Source: Propylenella binzhouense
GTDB taxonomy: Bacteria; Pseudomonadota; Alphaproteobacteria; Rhizobiales; Afifellaceae
Length of the DNA stretch: 46,530 nt
NCBI RefSeq assembly: GCF_009866965.1
Contig: NZ_SPKJ01000025.1
Coordinates: forward strand, 1 to 46,530
Reading direction: 5' to 3'
Positions 28,574 through 36,587 of the stretch are shown here, one piece after another; the first letter of the stretch is position 1, and every line of letters starts with the position of its first letter. The position numbers and the translations under genes were made by a program. The notes under the pieces are model-generated. The model saw only the letters and a list, made by a program, of their open reading frames with translations. It ran no database searches and had not been told where the DNA came from.

Positions 28574-28973
28574 CACGCAGCGCACGGCCGCGGCCGACCC
28601 GCGCAGCGTTCCGCAGCTCCTCGGCGAGCTCGCGCGCGACCTGACGACGCTCTTCCGCAAGGAAGGCCAGCTCGTCCGGGCGGAGCTTGCCGACAAGATC
28701 GCCCAGCTCGAAATCGGCGCGGGGTCGCTTGCGGCCGGCGCGGTCTGCCTGCTCGCGGCGCTCCTGGTGCTGCTGCAGGCGCTGGTGATCGCCCTCTCCA
28801 ACGTGATGCCGCCCGGCTGGGCGTCTCTCGTCGTCGGCGTCGTCGTCGCCATCGTCGGCGTGGTCCTCCTGAAGGTCGGCGCGAACCAGATGAAGGCGGC
28901 CAATCTCGCACCGGAGCGCACGACGCATCAGTTGAACAAGGATGCCGAGCTGGTGAGGGAGCAGGTACGATGA
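28557..28973 (+). CDS. Phage holin-like membrane protein (Holin-X / DUF1469 family)
   Basis: The 138-aa protein has an amphipathic N-terminal helix with RDLTTLFRKEGQLVRAEL and two membrane segments (about 55-80 and 87-107). The motif LFRKEGQLVRAE followed by a two-helix hairpin is typical of this family, which despite its name is chromosomal and common in stress clusters. The ATG lies inside the end of the preceding gene, and the stop overlaps the next start as ATGA. There is no lysis cassette here, so a phage role is unlikely. Confidence 0.85.
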   Translation: MANPVDTQRTAAADPRSVPQLLGELARDLTTLFRKEGQLVRAELADKIAQLEIGAGSLAAGAVCLLAALLVLLQALVIALSNVMPPGWASLVVGVVVAIVGVVLLKVGANQMKAANLAPERTTHQLNKDAELVREQVR

Positions 28974-30124
28974 GCACTGAGACAGACCGGATCGAGCGCG
29001 AGGTGGAGAACACGCGCGCGCAGGTCGAAGAGACGGTGGACGCGCTCCGGGAGAAGCTCTCGCTCGGCCAGATGGTCGACGAGGCCGCCCGCTACTTCCA
29101 GAGCAGCGGCGGCGGCGAGATGGTGAGCAATCTCGGGACGCAGGTCCGGGCCAACCCGATCCCGCTCCTCCTCGTCGGCGTCGGCCTGGCCTGGCTGATG
29201 TCCGGGCGCGGACAGCCGAACATGGAGATCCCGCATGTCGGCTTCCGGCACGACGGATCGCGCCACGAGCCGCGCTACGATCCGCGCTATCCGCCGGGCA
29301 GCGCCTACGGAAGCTCGGAGGCCGGCATCCGCGGCAACGGTCACGAGCGCCGCTCCTGGCCGGCGGGCGAAGGAAGCGCGATGGGCGGGACCGCGTCGGG
29401 AATGGCGTCCTCCGCGGAATCGGCCGCGCACCGCGCCGGCGAGGCGGCCCATTCGGCCGCGCAGCGGGCCGGCGAAGGCGCCTCCTCCGCGATGCATCGC
29501 GCCGGCGACGCCGCGTACCGGGTCGGCGAGGCGGTCTCTTCGGCCGCCGGTTCCGCCGCGGGCGGCGTCTACCACGCCGGCAGCGCGGCGGCGTCGGGCG
29601 CCCGCTCGATGGCGGAAGGCGCTCTTTCCGGCGGCCGCTATGCCGGCGAGGCCGCCTACGGCGCCTATGACTGGGGCAGCCGCAACGCCGCGTGGATCGG
29701 CGGCCGCGCCCGCCGCACCTTCGCGCGCATGCTCGACGAAGAGCCGCTGGCGATCGGCGCGCTGGGCCTAGCCGTCGGCGCGGCGATCGGAGCGATGCTC
29801 CCCCCGACCGAGATGGAAGACGAATATTTCGGCGAGACCCGCGACAGCTGGAAGCGCAGCGCCGAGGACTATGCCCGCGAGCAGCTGGACCATGGCGTCG
29901 AGATGGCCGAGGAGGCCTATGCGGCGGCCAAGGACGAGTTCCGGAGCGAGGACAGCGGAACGACCTTCGCCGAGCGTGCCGAGCACGCCGTGAAGGCCGC
30001 CGCCGAAAAGGTGAAGGGCGAAGATTCCGAAGCGGGCACCTCCTCTGCCGGCTCCACCCCGGGATCGGCATCGTCGGAAGGCTCGTCGGCGCCGGCGCGA
30101 AACGGGCTCGGAACCTCGTTCTGA
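28970..30124 (+). CDS. DUF3618 membrane protein with Ala-rich repeat region
   Basis: The 384-aa protein starts with the DUF3618 domain (about 1-50: ETDRIEREVENTRAQVEETV) followed by a membrane segment at about 62-78 (NPIPLLLVGVGLAWLM). The middle (about 135-225) is built of loose Ala/Gly/Ser-rich repeats with recurring HRAGEAA, QRAGEGA, HRAGDAA words, resembling LEA-type amphipathic helix repeats. A second hydrophobic segment lies near 262-283. It is the last gene of the cluster and is followed by a hairpin. A membrane-linked role in desiccation or osmotic stress is an inference from repeat type and company. Confidence 0.82.
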   Translation: MSTETDRIEREVENTRAQVEETVDALREKLSLGQMVDEAARYFQSSGGGEMVSNLGTQVRANPIPLLLVGVGLAWLMSGRGQPNMEIPHVGFRHDGSRHEPRYDPRYPPGSAYGSSEAGIRGNGHERRSWPAGEGSAMGGTASGMASSAESAAHRAGEAAHSAAQRAGEGASSAMHRAGDAAYRVGEAVSSAAGSAAGGVYHAGSAAASGARSMAEGALSGGRYAGEAAYGAYDWGSRNAAWIGGRARRTFARMLDEEPLAIGALGLAVGAAIGAMLPPTEMEDEYFGETRDSWKRSAEDYAREQLDHGVEMAEEAYAAAKDEFRSEDSGTTFAERAEHAVKAAAEKVKGEDSEAGTSSAGSTPGSASSEGSSAPARNGLGTSF

Positions 30125-30163
30125 CCCGGCGCGGAACGGTCGCCTTCCCCAACCGGCATCCGG

Positions 30164-30191
30164 AGAGCGGCGCGATGGCGCCGCTCTTCCC
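30164..30191 (+). terminator. Candidate intrinsic terminator after the DUF3618 gene
   Basis: A perfect 10-bp stem AGAGCGGCGC / GCGCCGCTCT with the loop GATG spans 30164-30187, 40 bases after the stop codon. The following tract is pyrimidine-rich but has only short T runs, so it may be a weak or Rho-assisted terminator. Confidence 0.55.
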
Positions 30192-30329
30192 GCTTGTGCC
30201 GCTGCTTTCGCAGCGGCCCTGCCGTCCTTCGTGCCCGGCCGGCGCTCTCGCGCCCGCGGACGTGAAATCACGGGCAGCTCCCGTCACGATCGTTCCGGTC
30301 TTCAGCACTCGTTAACCATAATGATGAGA

Positions 30330-30347
30330 AAATCAGGCTTCTGATTT
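30330..30347 (+). other. Leader hairpin before the 63-aa protein
   Basis: A perfect 7-bp inverted repeat AAATCAG-GCTT-CTGATTT lies 13 bases before the ATG at 30361 and just after the word GTTAACCAT. It could fold in the 5' leader or be a regulator site. Confidence 0.4.
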
Positions 30348-30360
30348 CCGGAGAACACGG

Positions 30361-30552
30361 ATGTTCGTGCGTCGCGCGGTGCGCAGGATGCTGAGCGAGA
30401 TCGCGGCCGATTCGGGCGTGCTGGCCGTGGACGAGGTCGCCGACAGGCTGAGCCGGAGCGGCGCGTCCGGGATTGCCAGGCTGCCGCGGCGGCGGCTCGT
30501 CGAGCTGCTGATCCGCGAGGGGATGCGGGCACGGCTGGTGCTCGAGGTCTGA
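30361..30552 (+). CDS. Small basic hypothetical protein
   Basis: A 63-aa Arg-rich protein (MFVRRAVRRMLSEIAADSGV) with a predicted helical fold. It has a ribosome site (CGGAGAAC) and normal GC-rich codon use, with G or C at most third positions. I recognise no family. It stands alone between the DUF3618 cluster and the exonuclease. The helix-rich pattern around VDEVADRLSRSG and LPRRRLVELLIREG could suggest a small DNA-binding fold, but this is weak. Confidence 0.5.
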   Translation: MFVRRAVRRMLSEIAADSGVLAVDEVADRLSRSGASGIARLPRRRLVELLIREGMRARLVLEV

Positions 30553-30609
30553 CGGCAGGCCGCCGAGCCGAATGCGCTGTCATCGGGCGGCGCGCCGCCC
30601 TATCTGAGC

Positions 30610-31623
30610 GTGATGCGCTTCACCGACCTGGTCTGCCGGACCGAGAAGGGCATCTACTGCCCGCCCGGCGACTTCTATATCGACCCTGTTCGCCCCGTCG
30701 CCCGTGCTCTCGTCACGCACGGGCATTCCGACCACGCCCGCGCCGGACACGAGGCGGTTCTCGCGACCCCGGAAACGCTCGCGATCATGGCGGCGCGCTA
30801 CGGCGAGGACTTTGCCGCCACGCGACAGGAGGCCGTGCTCGGGGAGGTGCTCGAGATCAACGGCGTGAGCGTCACCTTCCATCCCGCGGGCCATGTCCTC
30901 GGCTCCGCGCAGATCGCCGTCGAGAAGGCCGGCACCCGCATCGTCGCCTCGGGCGACTACAAGCGGCGGGCGGATCCGACCTGCACCCCGTTCGAGCCGG
31001 TACCGTGCGACGTCTTCATCACGGAGGCGACCTTCGCGCTGCCGGTCTTCCGCCATCCCGACGACAGGGCCGAGATCCGCAAGCTCGTCGCCTCGGTCGG
31101 GCAGTTTCCGGATCGGACCCATCTCGTCGGGGCCTACGCGCTCGGCAAGGCGCAGCGCGTCATCGCCCTCCTGCGGGAGGCCGGCTACGAGGAGACGATC
31201 TACATCCACGGCGCGCTGCAGCGGCTCTGCGACCTCTACGAGGAGGAGGGCATCCGGCTCGGCCCGCTCGCGCCGGCGACGGTCGAGAAGGGCGGGCGCA
31301 AGGACTTCGCCGGCGCGATCGTTCTCGGGCCGCCCTCCGCCTTCGCGGACCGCTGGGCGCGCCGCTTCGCCGACCCGGTCGCCGCCTTCGCCTCAGGCTG
31401 GATGCGGATCCGCCAGCGCGCGCGCCAGCGCGGCGTGGAATTGCCGCTCATCATCTCGGATCATTGCGACTGGGATGAGCTCACCCGGACGATCGGCGAG
31501 ATCCGTCCCGCCGAGGTCTGGGTCACGCACGGCCGGGAAGAGGCGCTGGTCCGCTGGTGCGAGCTCAACGGAATCGCCGCGCGGCCGCTGCATCTGGCCG
31601 GCTACGAGGAAGAGCCGGATTAA
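30610..31623 (+). CDS. Ligase-associated DNA exonuclease (metallo-beta-lactamase fold)
   Basis: The 337-aa protein belongs to the beta-CASP/metallo-beta-lactamase group. THGHSDHARAGH (metal ligands His37, His39, Asp41, His42), HPAGHVLGSAQ, SGDYKRR, EATFALPVF, ISDHCDWDEL and VTHGREEALVRWC are all present and in the order seen in ligase-associated exonucleases. Such enzymes are thought to act in DNA end processing with an ATP-dependent ligase. The start may be the GTG at 30610 or the ATG three bases later. Unusually, no ligase gene follows: the next gene is convergent and unrelated. Confidence 0.9.
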   Translation: MMRFTDLVCRTEKGIYCPPGDFYIDPVRPVARALVTHGHSDHARAGHEAVLATPETLAIMAARYGEDFAATRQEAVLGEVLEINGVSVTFHPAGHVLGSAQIAVEKAGTRIVASGDYKRRADPTCTPFEPVPCDVFITEATFALPVFRHPDDRAEIRKLVASVGQFPDRTHLVGAYALGKAQRVIALLREAGYEETIYIHGALQRLCDLYEEEGIRLGPLAPATVEKGGRKDFAGAIVLGPPSAFADRWARRFADPVAAFASGWMRIRQRARQRGVELPLIISDHCDWDELTRTIGEIRPAEVWVTHGREEALVRWCELNGIAARPLHLAGYEEEPD

Positions 31624-31684
31624 CCCGTTCCCCGGCCGATCCCGACATATTCCCTGTACGTTCCCGTCGGTGTAAACGGAAGCC

Positions 31685-31712
31685 GGCGAATTTGAACCTA
31701 TCTCGCCTTTTT
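31685..31712 (+). terminator. Weak candidate terminator after the exonuclease gene
   Basis: GGCGA at 31685-31689 pairs with TCGCC at 31703-31707 across a 13-base loop, followed by five T. The stem is short, so support is modest, but it sits 62 bases after the stop in a convergent gap. Confidence 0.4.
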
Positions 31713-31745
31713 GCGTCAGGGTTAAGGGGCCGCGCGATCCGGTCG

Positions 31746-32162
31746 TCAGTCCGCGATGGCGGTCGGATCCTCGAGCGCCAGGCGCACGGCAGCCAGCGTG
31801 ACGAGCGCGGCGTGGAGCGAAGCCGCCGCGAGCACGCCGGAGAGGGTCGCATCCCGGCCGAACACGGTCGCGGCGAGAATGGCGCACAGGAAGACGAGAT
31901 GGACGCTGATGCCGCCCAGGAGCACGCCGGCGCTCCGGCGATTGACCTGGACGAGGGCCGGCGTGACCTTGTAGCGCCCATCGGCCGTGGTCGGCCCGAA
32001 CAGGCGATGGAGAAGCGCCCGGTCGGAAATGCCGGTCAGGTCGCGGAGCATCGCATAGGAGGCGGAACCGCGCGTGACGCTCGCCCAGGCATGGCCGGTA
32101 ATGAGCACGGCGCCCACGTAGAAGCCGGTCAGCAGGATCGCAATCCCGTCGACGACACCCAT
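31746..32162 (-). CDS. Small membrane protein of unknown function
   Basis: A 138-aa protein with three hydrophobic segments: near the N-terminus (about 3-25, VVDGIAILLTGFYVGAVLI), about 76-98 (GVLLGGISVHLVFLCAILAA) and about 105-128. The middle is a soluble loop with GRYKVTPALVQVNRRSAG. I start it at the ATG at 32162, which has a purine-rich ribosome site and puts the first helix at the terminus; an ATG at 32198 would add 12 polar residues. I recognise no family. It converges on the exonuclease gene. Confidence 0.65.
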   Translation of the reverse strand: MGVVDGIAILLTGFYVGAVLITGHAWASVTRGSASYAMLRDLTGISDRALLHRLFGPTTADGRYKVTPALVQVNRRSAGVLLGGISVHLVFLCAILAATVFGRDATLSGVLAAASLHAALVTLAAVRLALEDPTAIAD

Positions 32163-32231
32163 TCTCTTGCCCCCAGCTTCGTCCCGTCCCGCTCCCATCC
32201 TAACGGAGCGAGGTGATTCGCACCATTGATG

Positions 32232-32256
32232 GGAACCATGGCGGAGTGTGGGCGTT
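32232..32256 (+). promoter_or_regulatory. Orphan EcfG-type promoter match pointing rightward
   Basis: GGAAC at 32232-32236 is followed after 16 bases by CGTT at 32253-32256, a full consensus match. The next rightward gene is chvI, over 600 bases away, with a leftward gene in between. It may be chance, or it may start an antisense or small RNA. Confidence 0.3.
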
Positions 32257-32280
32257 TGAATCGATTCGGGCTCCCGATCG

Positions 32281-32298
32281 AAACGCCTCGGCAGGCGG
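32281..32298 (-). terminator. Candidate terminator after the flavin-binding protein gene
   Basis: On the minus strand CGCCT-GCCG-AGGCG is followed by TTT, two bases after the TAA stop at 32300-32302. The 5-bp stem is short. Confidence 0.45.
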
Positions 32299-32299
32299 C

Positions 32300-32788
32300 T
32301 TATGCCGGAAGGGGTAAATGAAGCCTTTCGGCGGGGATCGTGGCAATTCGTCCGAACCCCGCGACGAGATGTCCGTGCGCGGTCTGGAAGCGGAAGATGC
32401 GGAAATCGCCGAAGCGCGCATAGCCCGCAGCCTCCGGATGGCTCGCCAGGAAACGCTCGCGCGCCGGCTCCTGGTGCGCGGCGGGAACGAGCCGCCCGAC
32501 GAGGGACAGCCGGCTCTCCGCAAGCCGGTCCGGCTGGGCGGAGGGCTCGACCAGGAGAAGGGATGCCCGGGAATCTCGCTCGACGTTCTGCGTGTGCACG
32601 GCCAGCTTCGAGAGGAGGAGAAGCGGCGCCCCCTCCTCGTCGAACCCGACCGTCACGAGCGAGGCGAAGGGCGCCCCGTCCGGCAGCAGCGTCGCGAGCG
32701 TGCCGGCGCGGGCGCCCGCCAGCACCGCGCGTGCGAGTTGCGCATGGTCCGGCCCACCGGCCTTGTCTGACGCGTTCTCCTCACCCAT
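32300..32788 (-). CDS. Pyridoxamine 5'-phosphate oxidase-like flavin-binding split-barrel protein (HugZ-like)
   Basis: The 162-aa protein has the split-barrel pattern: [51 protein letters not shown] near the start, then [10 protein letters not shown] and RLSLVGRLV, and a [26 protein letters not shown] region that matches HugZ-type members. Such proteins bind FMN or heme. The usual C-terminal DUF2470 heme-associated domain is missing, so it is the short form. The ATG at 32788 follows AGAGGA. It is divergent from chvI. Confidence 0.85.
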   Translation of the reverse strand: MGEENASDKAGGPDHAQLARAVLAGARAGTLATLLPDGAPFASLVTVGFDEEGAPLLLLSKLAVHTQNVERDSRASLLLVEPSAQPDRLAESRLSLVGRLVPAAHQEPARERFLASHPEAAGYARFGDFRIFRFQTAHGHLVAGFGRIATIPAERLHLPLPA

Positions 32789-32872
32789 GTCCGGGTCCTC
32801 TGCCACAATCCGTTCGCATTCTGTTACATAAGCAACCCGGCCCTGCGCCGAACAGACGAAAGGAGACCGGTC

Positions 32873-33574
32873 ATGCCGACCATCGCGCTCGTCGACGACG
32901 ATCGCAACATTCTCGCCTCGGTGTCGATGACGCTGGAAACGGAGGGATACAGGGTCCAGACCTACAATGACGGCGTCTCCGCGCTCGACGGTCTGTCGCA
33001 GAGCCCGCCCGATCTCGCGATCCTCGACATAAAGATGCCGCGCATGGACGGCATGGAGCTCCTGAGGAAGCTCAGGCAGGGATCCGACATGCCGGTCATC
33101 TTTCTCACGTCCAAGGACGACGAGATCGACGAGCTGTTCGGCCTGAAGATGGGTGCGGACGATTTCATCAAGAAGCCGTTCTCGCAGCGCCTGCTGGTGG
33201 AGCGCGTCAAGACAGTGCTGCGGCGTTCGCAGCCGCGCGACGGCCTGAGCCCGCGGACGAGCGAGCCGAGCCGGGCGCTGGAGCGCGGCGCGCTGGTGAT
33301 GGACCAGGACAGGCACACCTGCACCTGGAAGGGCGAGAACGTCACCCTCACCGTCACGGAATTCCTGATCCTCTTCGCCCTCGCCCAGCGGCCGGGCGTC
33401 GTGAAGAGCCGGAACGCGCTGATGGATGCCGCCTATGACGACCAGGTCTATGTCGACGACCGCACGATCGACAGCCACATCAAGCGGCTCCGGAAGAAGT
33501 TCAAGGCCGTCGACGAAGACTTCAACATGATCGAGACGCTCTACGGGGTGGGATACCGATTCCGGGAATCCTGA
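32873..33574 (+). CDS. chvI: Response regulator ChvI
   Basis: The 233-aa OmpR-type regulator has a receiver domain (Asp9/Asp10, phospho-acceptor Asp52 in [13 protein letters not shown], Thr79, Lys101 in IKKPF) and a winged helix DNA-binding domain (about 130-230, ending [16 protein letters not shown] and [10 protein letters not shown]). The run [20 protein letters not shown] is characteristic of ChvI, which with ChvG controls envelope, acid and host-adaptation genes in Rhizobiales. The ATG follows AAAGGAGACC. chvG starts 23 bases downstream. Confidence 0.95.
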   Translation: MPTIALVDDDRNILASVSMTLETEGYRVQTYNDGVSALDGLSQSPPDLAILDIKMPRMDGMELLRKLRQGSDMPVIFLTSKDDEIDELFGLKMGADDFIKKPFSQRLLVERVKTVLRRSQPRDGLSPRTSEPSRALERGALVMDQDRHTCTWKGENVTLTVTEFLILFALAQRPGVVKSRNALMDAAYDDQVYVDDRTIDSHIKRLRKKFKAVDEDFNMIETLYGVGYRFRES

Positions 33575-33597
33575 CAGTCCGAAACGGGTGACCGGCC

Positions 33598-35391
33598 TTG
33601 GTGGCGGAGACGCAAAGCACGGGTGAACGTGCGCGCGGGAGAAACCGGCCCGTCCGCGCCGGCTGGTCCGCCGTGCTCGTCCGGCCGTTCGCCCGAACCG
33701 TCGCCGGGATCGGCCGCATCGCCACATCGAGCCTGACCCGGCGCATCCTTCTCCTCAACCTGGCCGCCATGATCGCTCTCGCCGGCGGCATCCTCTACCT
33801 CAACAAGTTCCGCGCCGGCCTCATCGACGCGCGCGTCGAAAGCCTCCTCACCCAGGGCCAGATCATCGCCGCGGCGATCGCCGCGCAGGCGAGCGTCGAG
33901 ACCGACGCGATCACCATCGACCCGGACAAGCTGCTGGAGCTCCAGGCCGGGCAGAGCGGATCGCCCTACGACGTCGGGGAGGGTGCGGCCGATTTTCCGA
34001 TCAATCCCGAGCGCGTCGCACCGCTCCTCAAGCGCCTCATCTCGCCGACCAAGACGCGGGCGCGCATCTACGACCAGGAGGGCACGCTGCTCCTCGATTC
34101 GCGCGGCCTCTACTCGCGCGGACAGATCCTCCGCTACGATCTTCCGCCGCCGGCGCAGTCGAGCGACGGGTTCTTCGAGCACTGGTGGAAGAAGCTCAAG
34201 TTCTGGTACCGCTCCGGCGACCTGCCGCCCTACCGCGAACTGAGCGGGCAGAGCGGGCGGGACTATCCGGAGGTGGCGAGCGCGCTCAACGGCTCGTCCG
34301 CAAGCGTCGTGCGCGTCGACGAGGATGGCGGGCTGATCGTCTCCGTCGCCGTTCCCGTGCAGCGCTTCCGGGCCGTGCTCGGCTCGCTCCTGCTTTCGAC
34401 CGAATCCGGCGACATCGATTCGATCGTCTCGGCCGAGCGCGCCGCGATCCTGCGGGTGCTGGTGGTGGCGGTCGCGGTCAGCGCGATCCTCTCGCTCCTT
34501 CTGGCGAGCACCATCGCCGGGCCGATGCGCCGGCTGGCCGCCGCCGCCGACCGCGTGCGCCGCGGCACGAAGCGGCGGGTCGAGATCCCGGATTTCGGCC
34601 ATCGCAACGACGAGATCGGCCATCTCGCGCGCTCGTTCCGCGACATGACTCGCGCGCTCTACCGCCGGATGGAGGCGATCGAATCCTTCGCGGCCGACGT
34701 GGCGCACGAGCTCAAGAATCCGCTCACGTCGCTCCGGAGCGCGGTCGAAACGCTCCCGATCGCCCGCACCGACGAACAGCGCGACCGCCTGCTCGGGATC
34801 ATCCAGCACGACGTGCGCAGGCTCGACCGCCTGATCACCGACATCTCGGACGCATCGCGGCTCGATGCCGAGCTCGCCCGCGAGGATACCGAGCCGGTCG
34901 ACCTCGCGAACCTGCTCCGCACGGTGGTGACCGTTCTGCGCGAGACCCGGCTGGCGACCGACGACCGCATCCGCCTGAAGCTCGAGCCGGGCAAGTTCGG
35001 CAAGGACGCCTTCTACGTGCTCGGCCACGACAGCCGCCTCGGCCAGGTGTTCAACAATTTGATCGACAACGCGCTGTCCTTCTCGCCGCCGGACGGCTCG
35101 GTGCGGATCACCGCGGCGCGATATCCCGACCGGATCGAGATCCACGTCGACGACGACGGTCCGGGCATCCGCGCGGAGAACGTCGAGAACATCTTCGAGC
35201 GGTTCTATACGGACCGGCCGGGGATCGACGATTTCGGCCAGAACTCGGGTCTCGGGCTCGCCATCACGCGCCAGATCGTGGAAGCGCATCGCGGCACGAT
35301 CACGGCGGAGAACCGCACCGCCCCGGACGGCACCGTCGCCGGCGCCCGCTTCGTCGTTTCGATCCCGGCGCCGAGCGAGCGCTCCGAATGA
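33598..35391 (+). CDS. chvG: Sensor histidine kinase ChvG (ExoS)
   Basis: The 597-aa inner-membrane kinase has an N-terminal cytoplasmic tail, a first membrane helix near 45-65 (RILLLNLAAMIALAGGILYL), a large periplasmic sensor region, a second helix near 285-305, a HAMP domain, the phospho-acceptor His370 in DVAHELKNPLTSLRSAVETL, and an ATPase domain (NLIDNALSF, DDDGPGI, GLGLAITRQIV). It starts at TTG 33598 or at the GTG directly after; neither has a strong ribosome site. In relatives the periplasmic inhibitor ExoR controls it; exoR is not in the window. Its stop overlaps hprK as ATGA. Confidence 0.94.
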   Translation: MVAETQSTGERARGRNRPVRAGWSAVLVRPFARTVAGIGRIATSSLTRRILLLNLAAMIALAGGILYLNKFRAGLIDARVESLLTQGQIIAAAIAAQASVETDAITIDPDKLLELQAGQSGSPYDVGEGAADFPINPERVAPLLKRLISPTKTRARIYDQEGTLLLDSRGLYSRGQILRYDLPPPAQSSDGFFEHWWKKLKFWYRSGDLPPYRELSGQSGRDYPEVASALNGSSASVVRVDEDGGLIVSVAVPVQRFRAVLGSLLLSTESGDIDSIVSAERAAILRVLVVAVAVSAILSLLLASTIAGPMRRLAAAADRVRRGTKRRVEIPDFGHRNDEIGHLARSFRDMTRALYRRMEAIESFAADVAHELKNPLTSLRSAVETLPIARTDEQRDRLLGIIQHDVRRLDRLITDISDASRLDAELAREDTEPVDLANLLRTVVTVLRETRLATDDRIRLKLEPGKFGKDAFYVLGHDSRLGQVFNNLIDNALSFSPPDGSVRITAARYPDRIEIHVDDDGPGIRAENVENIFERFYTDRPGIDDFGQNSGLGLAITRQIVEAHRGTITAENRTAPDGTVAGARFVVSIPAPSERSE

Positions 35392-35873
35392 GCGAGACGG
35401 TCCACGGGACGGCGGTTCTGATGGGTGCCTCCGGCATCCTGATCCGCGGGCCCTCGGGCTCCGGCAAGTCCCGCCTGGCGGCGGCCATCGTCGAGCGCGG
35501 CGGCCGGCTGGTGGGCGACGACCGTGTCCACCTCTCCGCCCGGGCCGGGCGGCTGGTCGCGGTTCCGCACGGGGCGCTCGCCGGGCTCATCGAGCTGCGC
35601 GGCCGGGGCCTCCTGCGGCTCCCTTACGAACCCGCCTGCGTCGTGTCCCTGGTGGCCGACATCGAGCCCGAGGAGACGCTCGCCCGGCTGCCCGAGCCGG
35701 GCGCGCTCGTCACCGCCATCCTCGGCGTCGCGCTGCCGCGCCAGCCCGTGCCCGGCCGCCCCGGTCAGGCGATCCGCCTCCTCCGCGTCGCGCTCGGCGC
35801 GACATTCGGGGCTTGCGATCGGACCGCGAATGGCCAAGATGGCGGCCCTTCAGGAATCCAGACGGTTCGATGA
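35388..35873 (+). CDS. hprK: HPr kinase/phosphorylase, short alphaproteobacterial form
   Basis: The 161-aa protein holds only the catalytic domain: P-loop GPSGSGKS at 21-28, VGDDRVHL, and the GLIELRGRGLL segment. Alphaproteobacterial HprK lacks the N-terminal domain of the Firmicutes enzyme, so the length is normal. It phosphorylates HPr on a serine. It overlaps chvG upstream and EIIA downstream (ATGA at both ends), linking sugar/nitrogen PTS signalling to the ChvG/ChvI unit. Confidence 0.93.
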   Translation: MSETVHGTAVLMGASGILIRGPSGSGKSRLAAAIVERGGRLVGDDRVHLSARAGRLVAVPHGALAGLIELRGRGLLRLPYEPACVVSLVADIEPEETLARLPEPGALVTAILGVALPRQPVPGRPGQAIRLLRVALGATFGACDRTANGQDGGPSGIQTVR

Positions 35874-36271
35874 TCGGTCTCGTGCTTGTCACCCACGGCC
35901 AGCTGGCGGCGGAATTCCGGGCCGCGTTGGAGCATGTCGTCGGACCGCAGGAAAGCTGCGAGACGATTTCGATCGGCCCGGACGACGACATGGAGGAAAG
36001 GCGGCGCGACATCATCGCCGCGGTGGCGCGGGTCGATCGCGGCGCCGGCGTGATCCTCCTCACCGACATGTTCGGCGGCACGCCCTCCAATCTGGCGATA
36101 TCGGTGATGGAGCCCGGCAAGGTGGAGGTCGTCGCCGGCGTGAACCTTCCCATGCTCATCAAGCTTGCCCGCATCCGCGCGGAGAGCAGCCTCGAGGATG
36201 CGGCCCTGGCCGCGCAGGAGGCCGGCCGGAAGTACATCAACGTCGCCAGCCGGATTCTCGCCGCGAAATGA
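35870..36271 (+). CDS. PTS EIIA component, mannose family
   Basis: The 133-aa protein shows the EIIA-Man fold: MIGLVLVTHGQLAAEF with the phospho-acceptor His9, then GVILLTDMFGGTPSNLA. In alphaproteobacteria this protein has no cognate sugar permease and is a regulatory phosphate acceptor from HPr. It overlaps hprK and the HPr gene by four bases each. Confidence 0.93.
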   Translation: MIGLVLVTHGQLAAEFRAALEHVVGPQESCETISIGPDDDMEERRRDIIAAVARVDRGAGVILLTDMFGGTPSNLAISVMEPGKVEVVAGVNLPMLIKLARIRAESSLEDAALAAQEAGRKYINVASRILAAK

Positions 36272-36546
36272 CGGACGGCCGGGCCCGGCAGGTCACGATT
36301 CTCAACAAGCGGGGTCTCCACGCGCGCGCATCGGCGAAGTTCGTGCGCTGCGCGGAGAGCTTCGACGCCGATGTCAGGGTCACCAAGGACGGCCAGACGG
36401 TCGCGGGGACCTCGATCATGGGCCTGATGACGCTTGCCGCCCTGCCCGGCTGCTGCATCGAGATCGCGGCGAGCGGCCCCGATGCCTCGGCCGCCCTCGA
36501 TGCGCTGGAGGCGCTCGTCGCGGAGCGCTTCGGCGAGGAAGAGTAG
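36268..36546 (+). CDS. Phosphocarrier protein HPr
   Basis: The 92-aa protein has the PEP-dependent site His18 in NKRGLHARASAKFV and the HprK target serine, Ser49, in GTSIMGLMTLAA. It ends with a normal HPr helix (ALEALVAERFGEEE). Enzyme I is not in the window. The ATG at 36268 overlaps the EIIA stop; 41 bases separate it from the ABC ATPase gene. Confidence 0.95.
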   Translation: MTDGRARQVTILNKRGLHARASAKFVRCAESFDADVRVTKDGQTVAGTSIMGLMTLAALPGCCIEIAASGPDASAALDALEALVAERFGEEE

Positions 36547-36587
36547 CCCCCCTCTGCGATCCGCGGCGCCGGGTCTATATAGAGGCC

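Noticed and set aside
28557-28973. A prophage signature from the holin-like gene
   Set aside because: No endolysin, capsid or integrase gene is near. The gene sits in a cluster typical of Rhizobiales chromosomes.
32318-32770. A plus-strand 150-codon frame just after the orphan stress promoter match
   Set aside because: It lies opposite the well-supported split-barrel gene, has no ribosome site and is charged shadow sequence.
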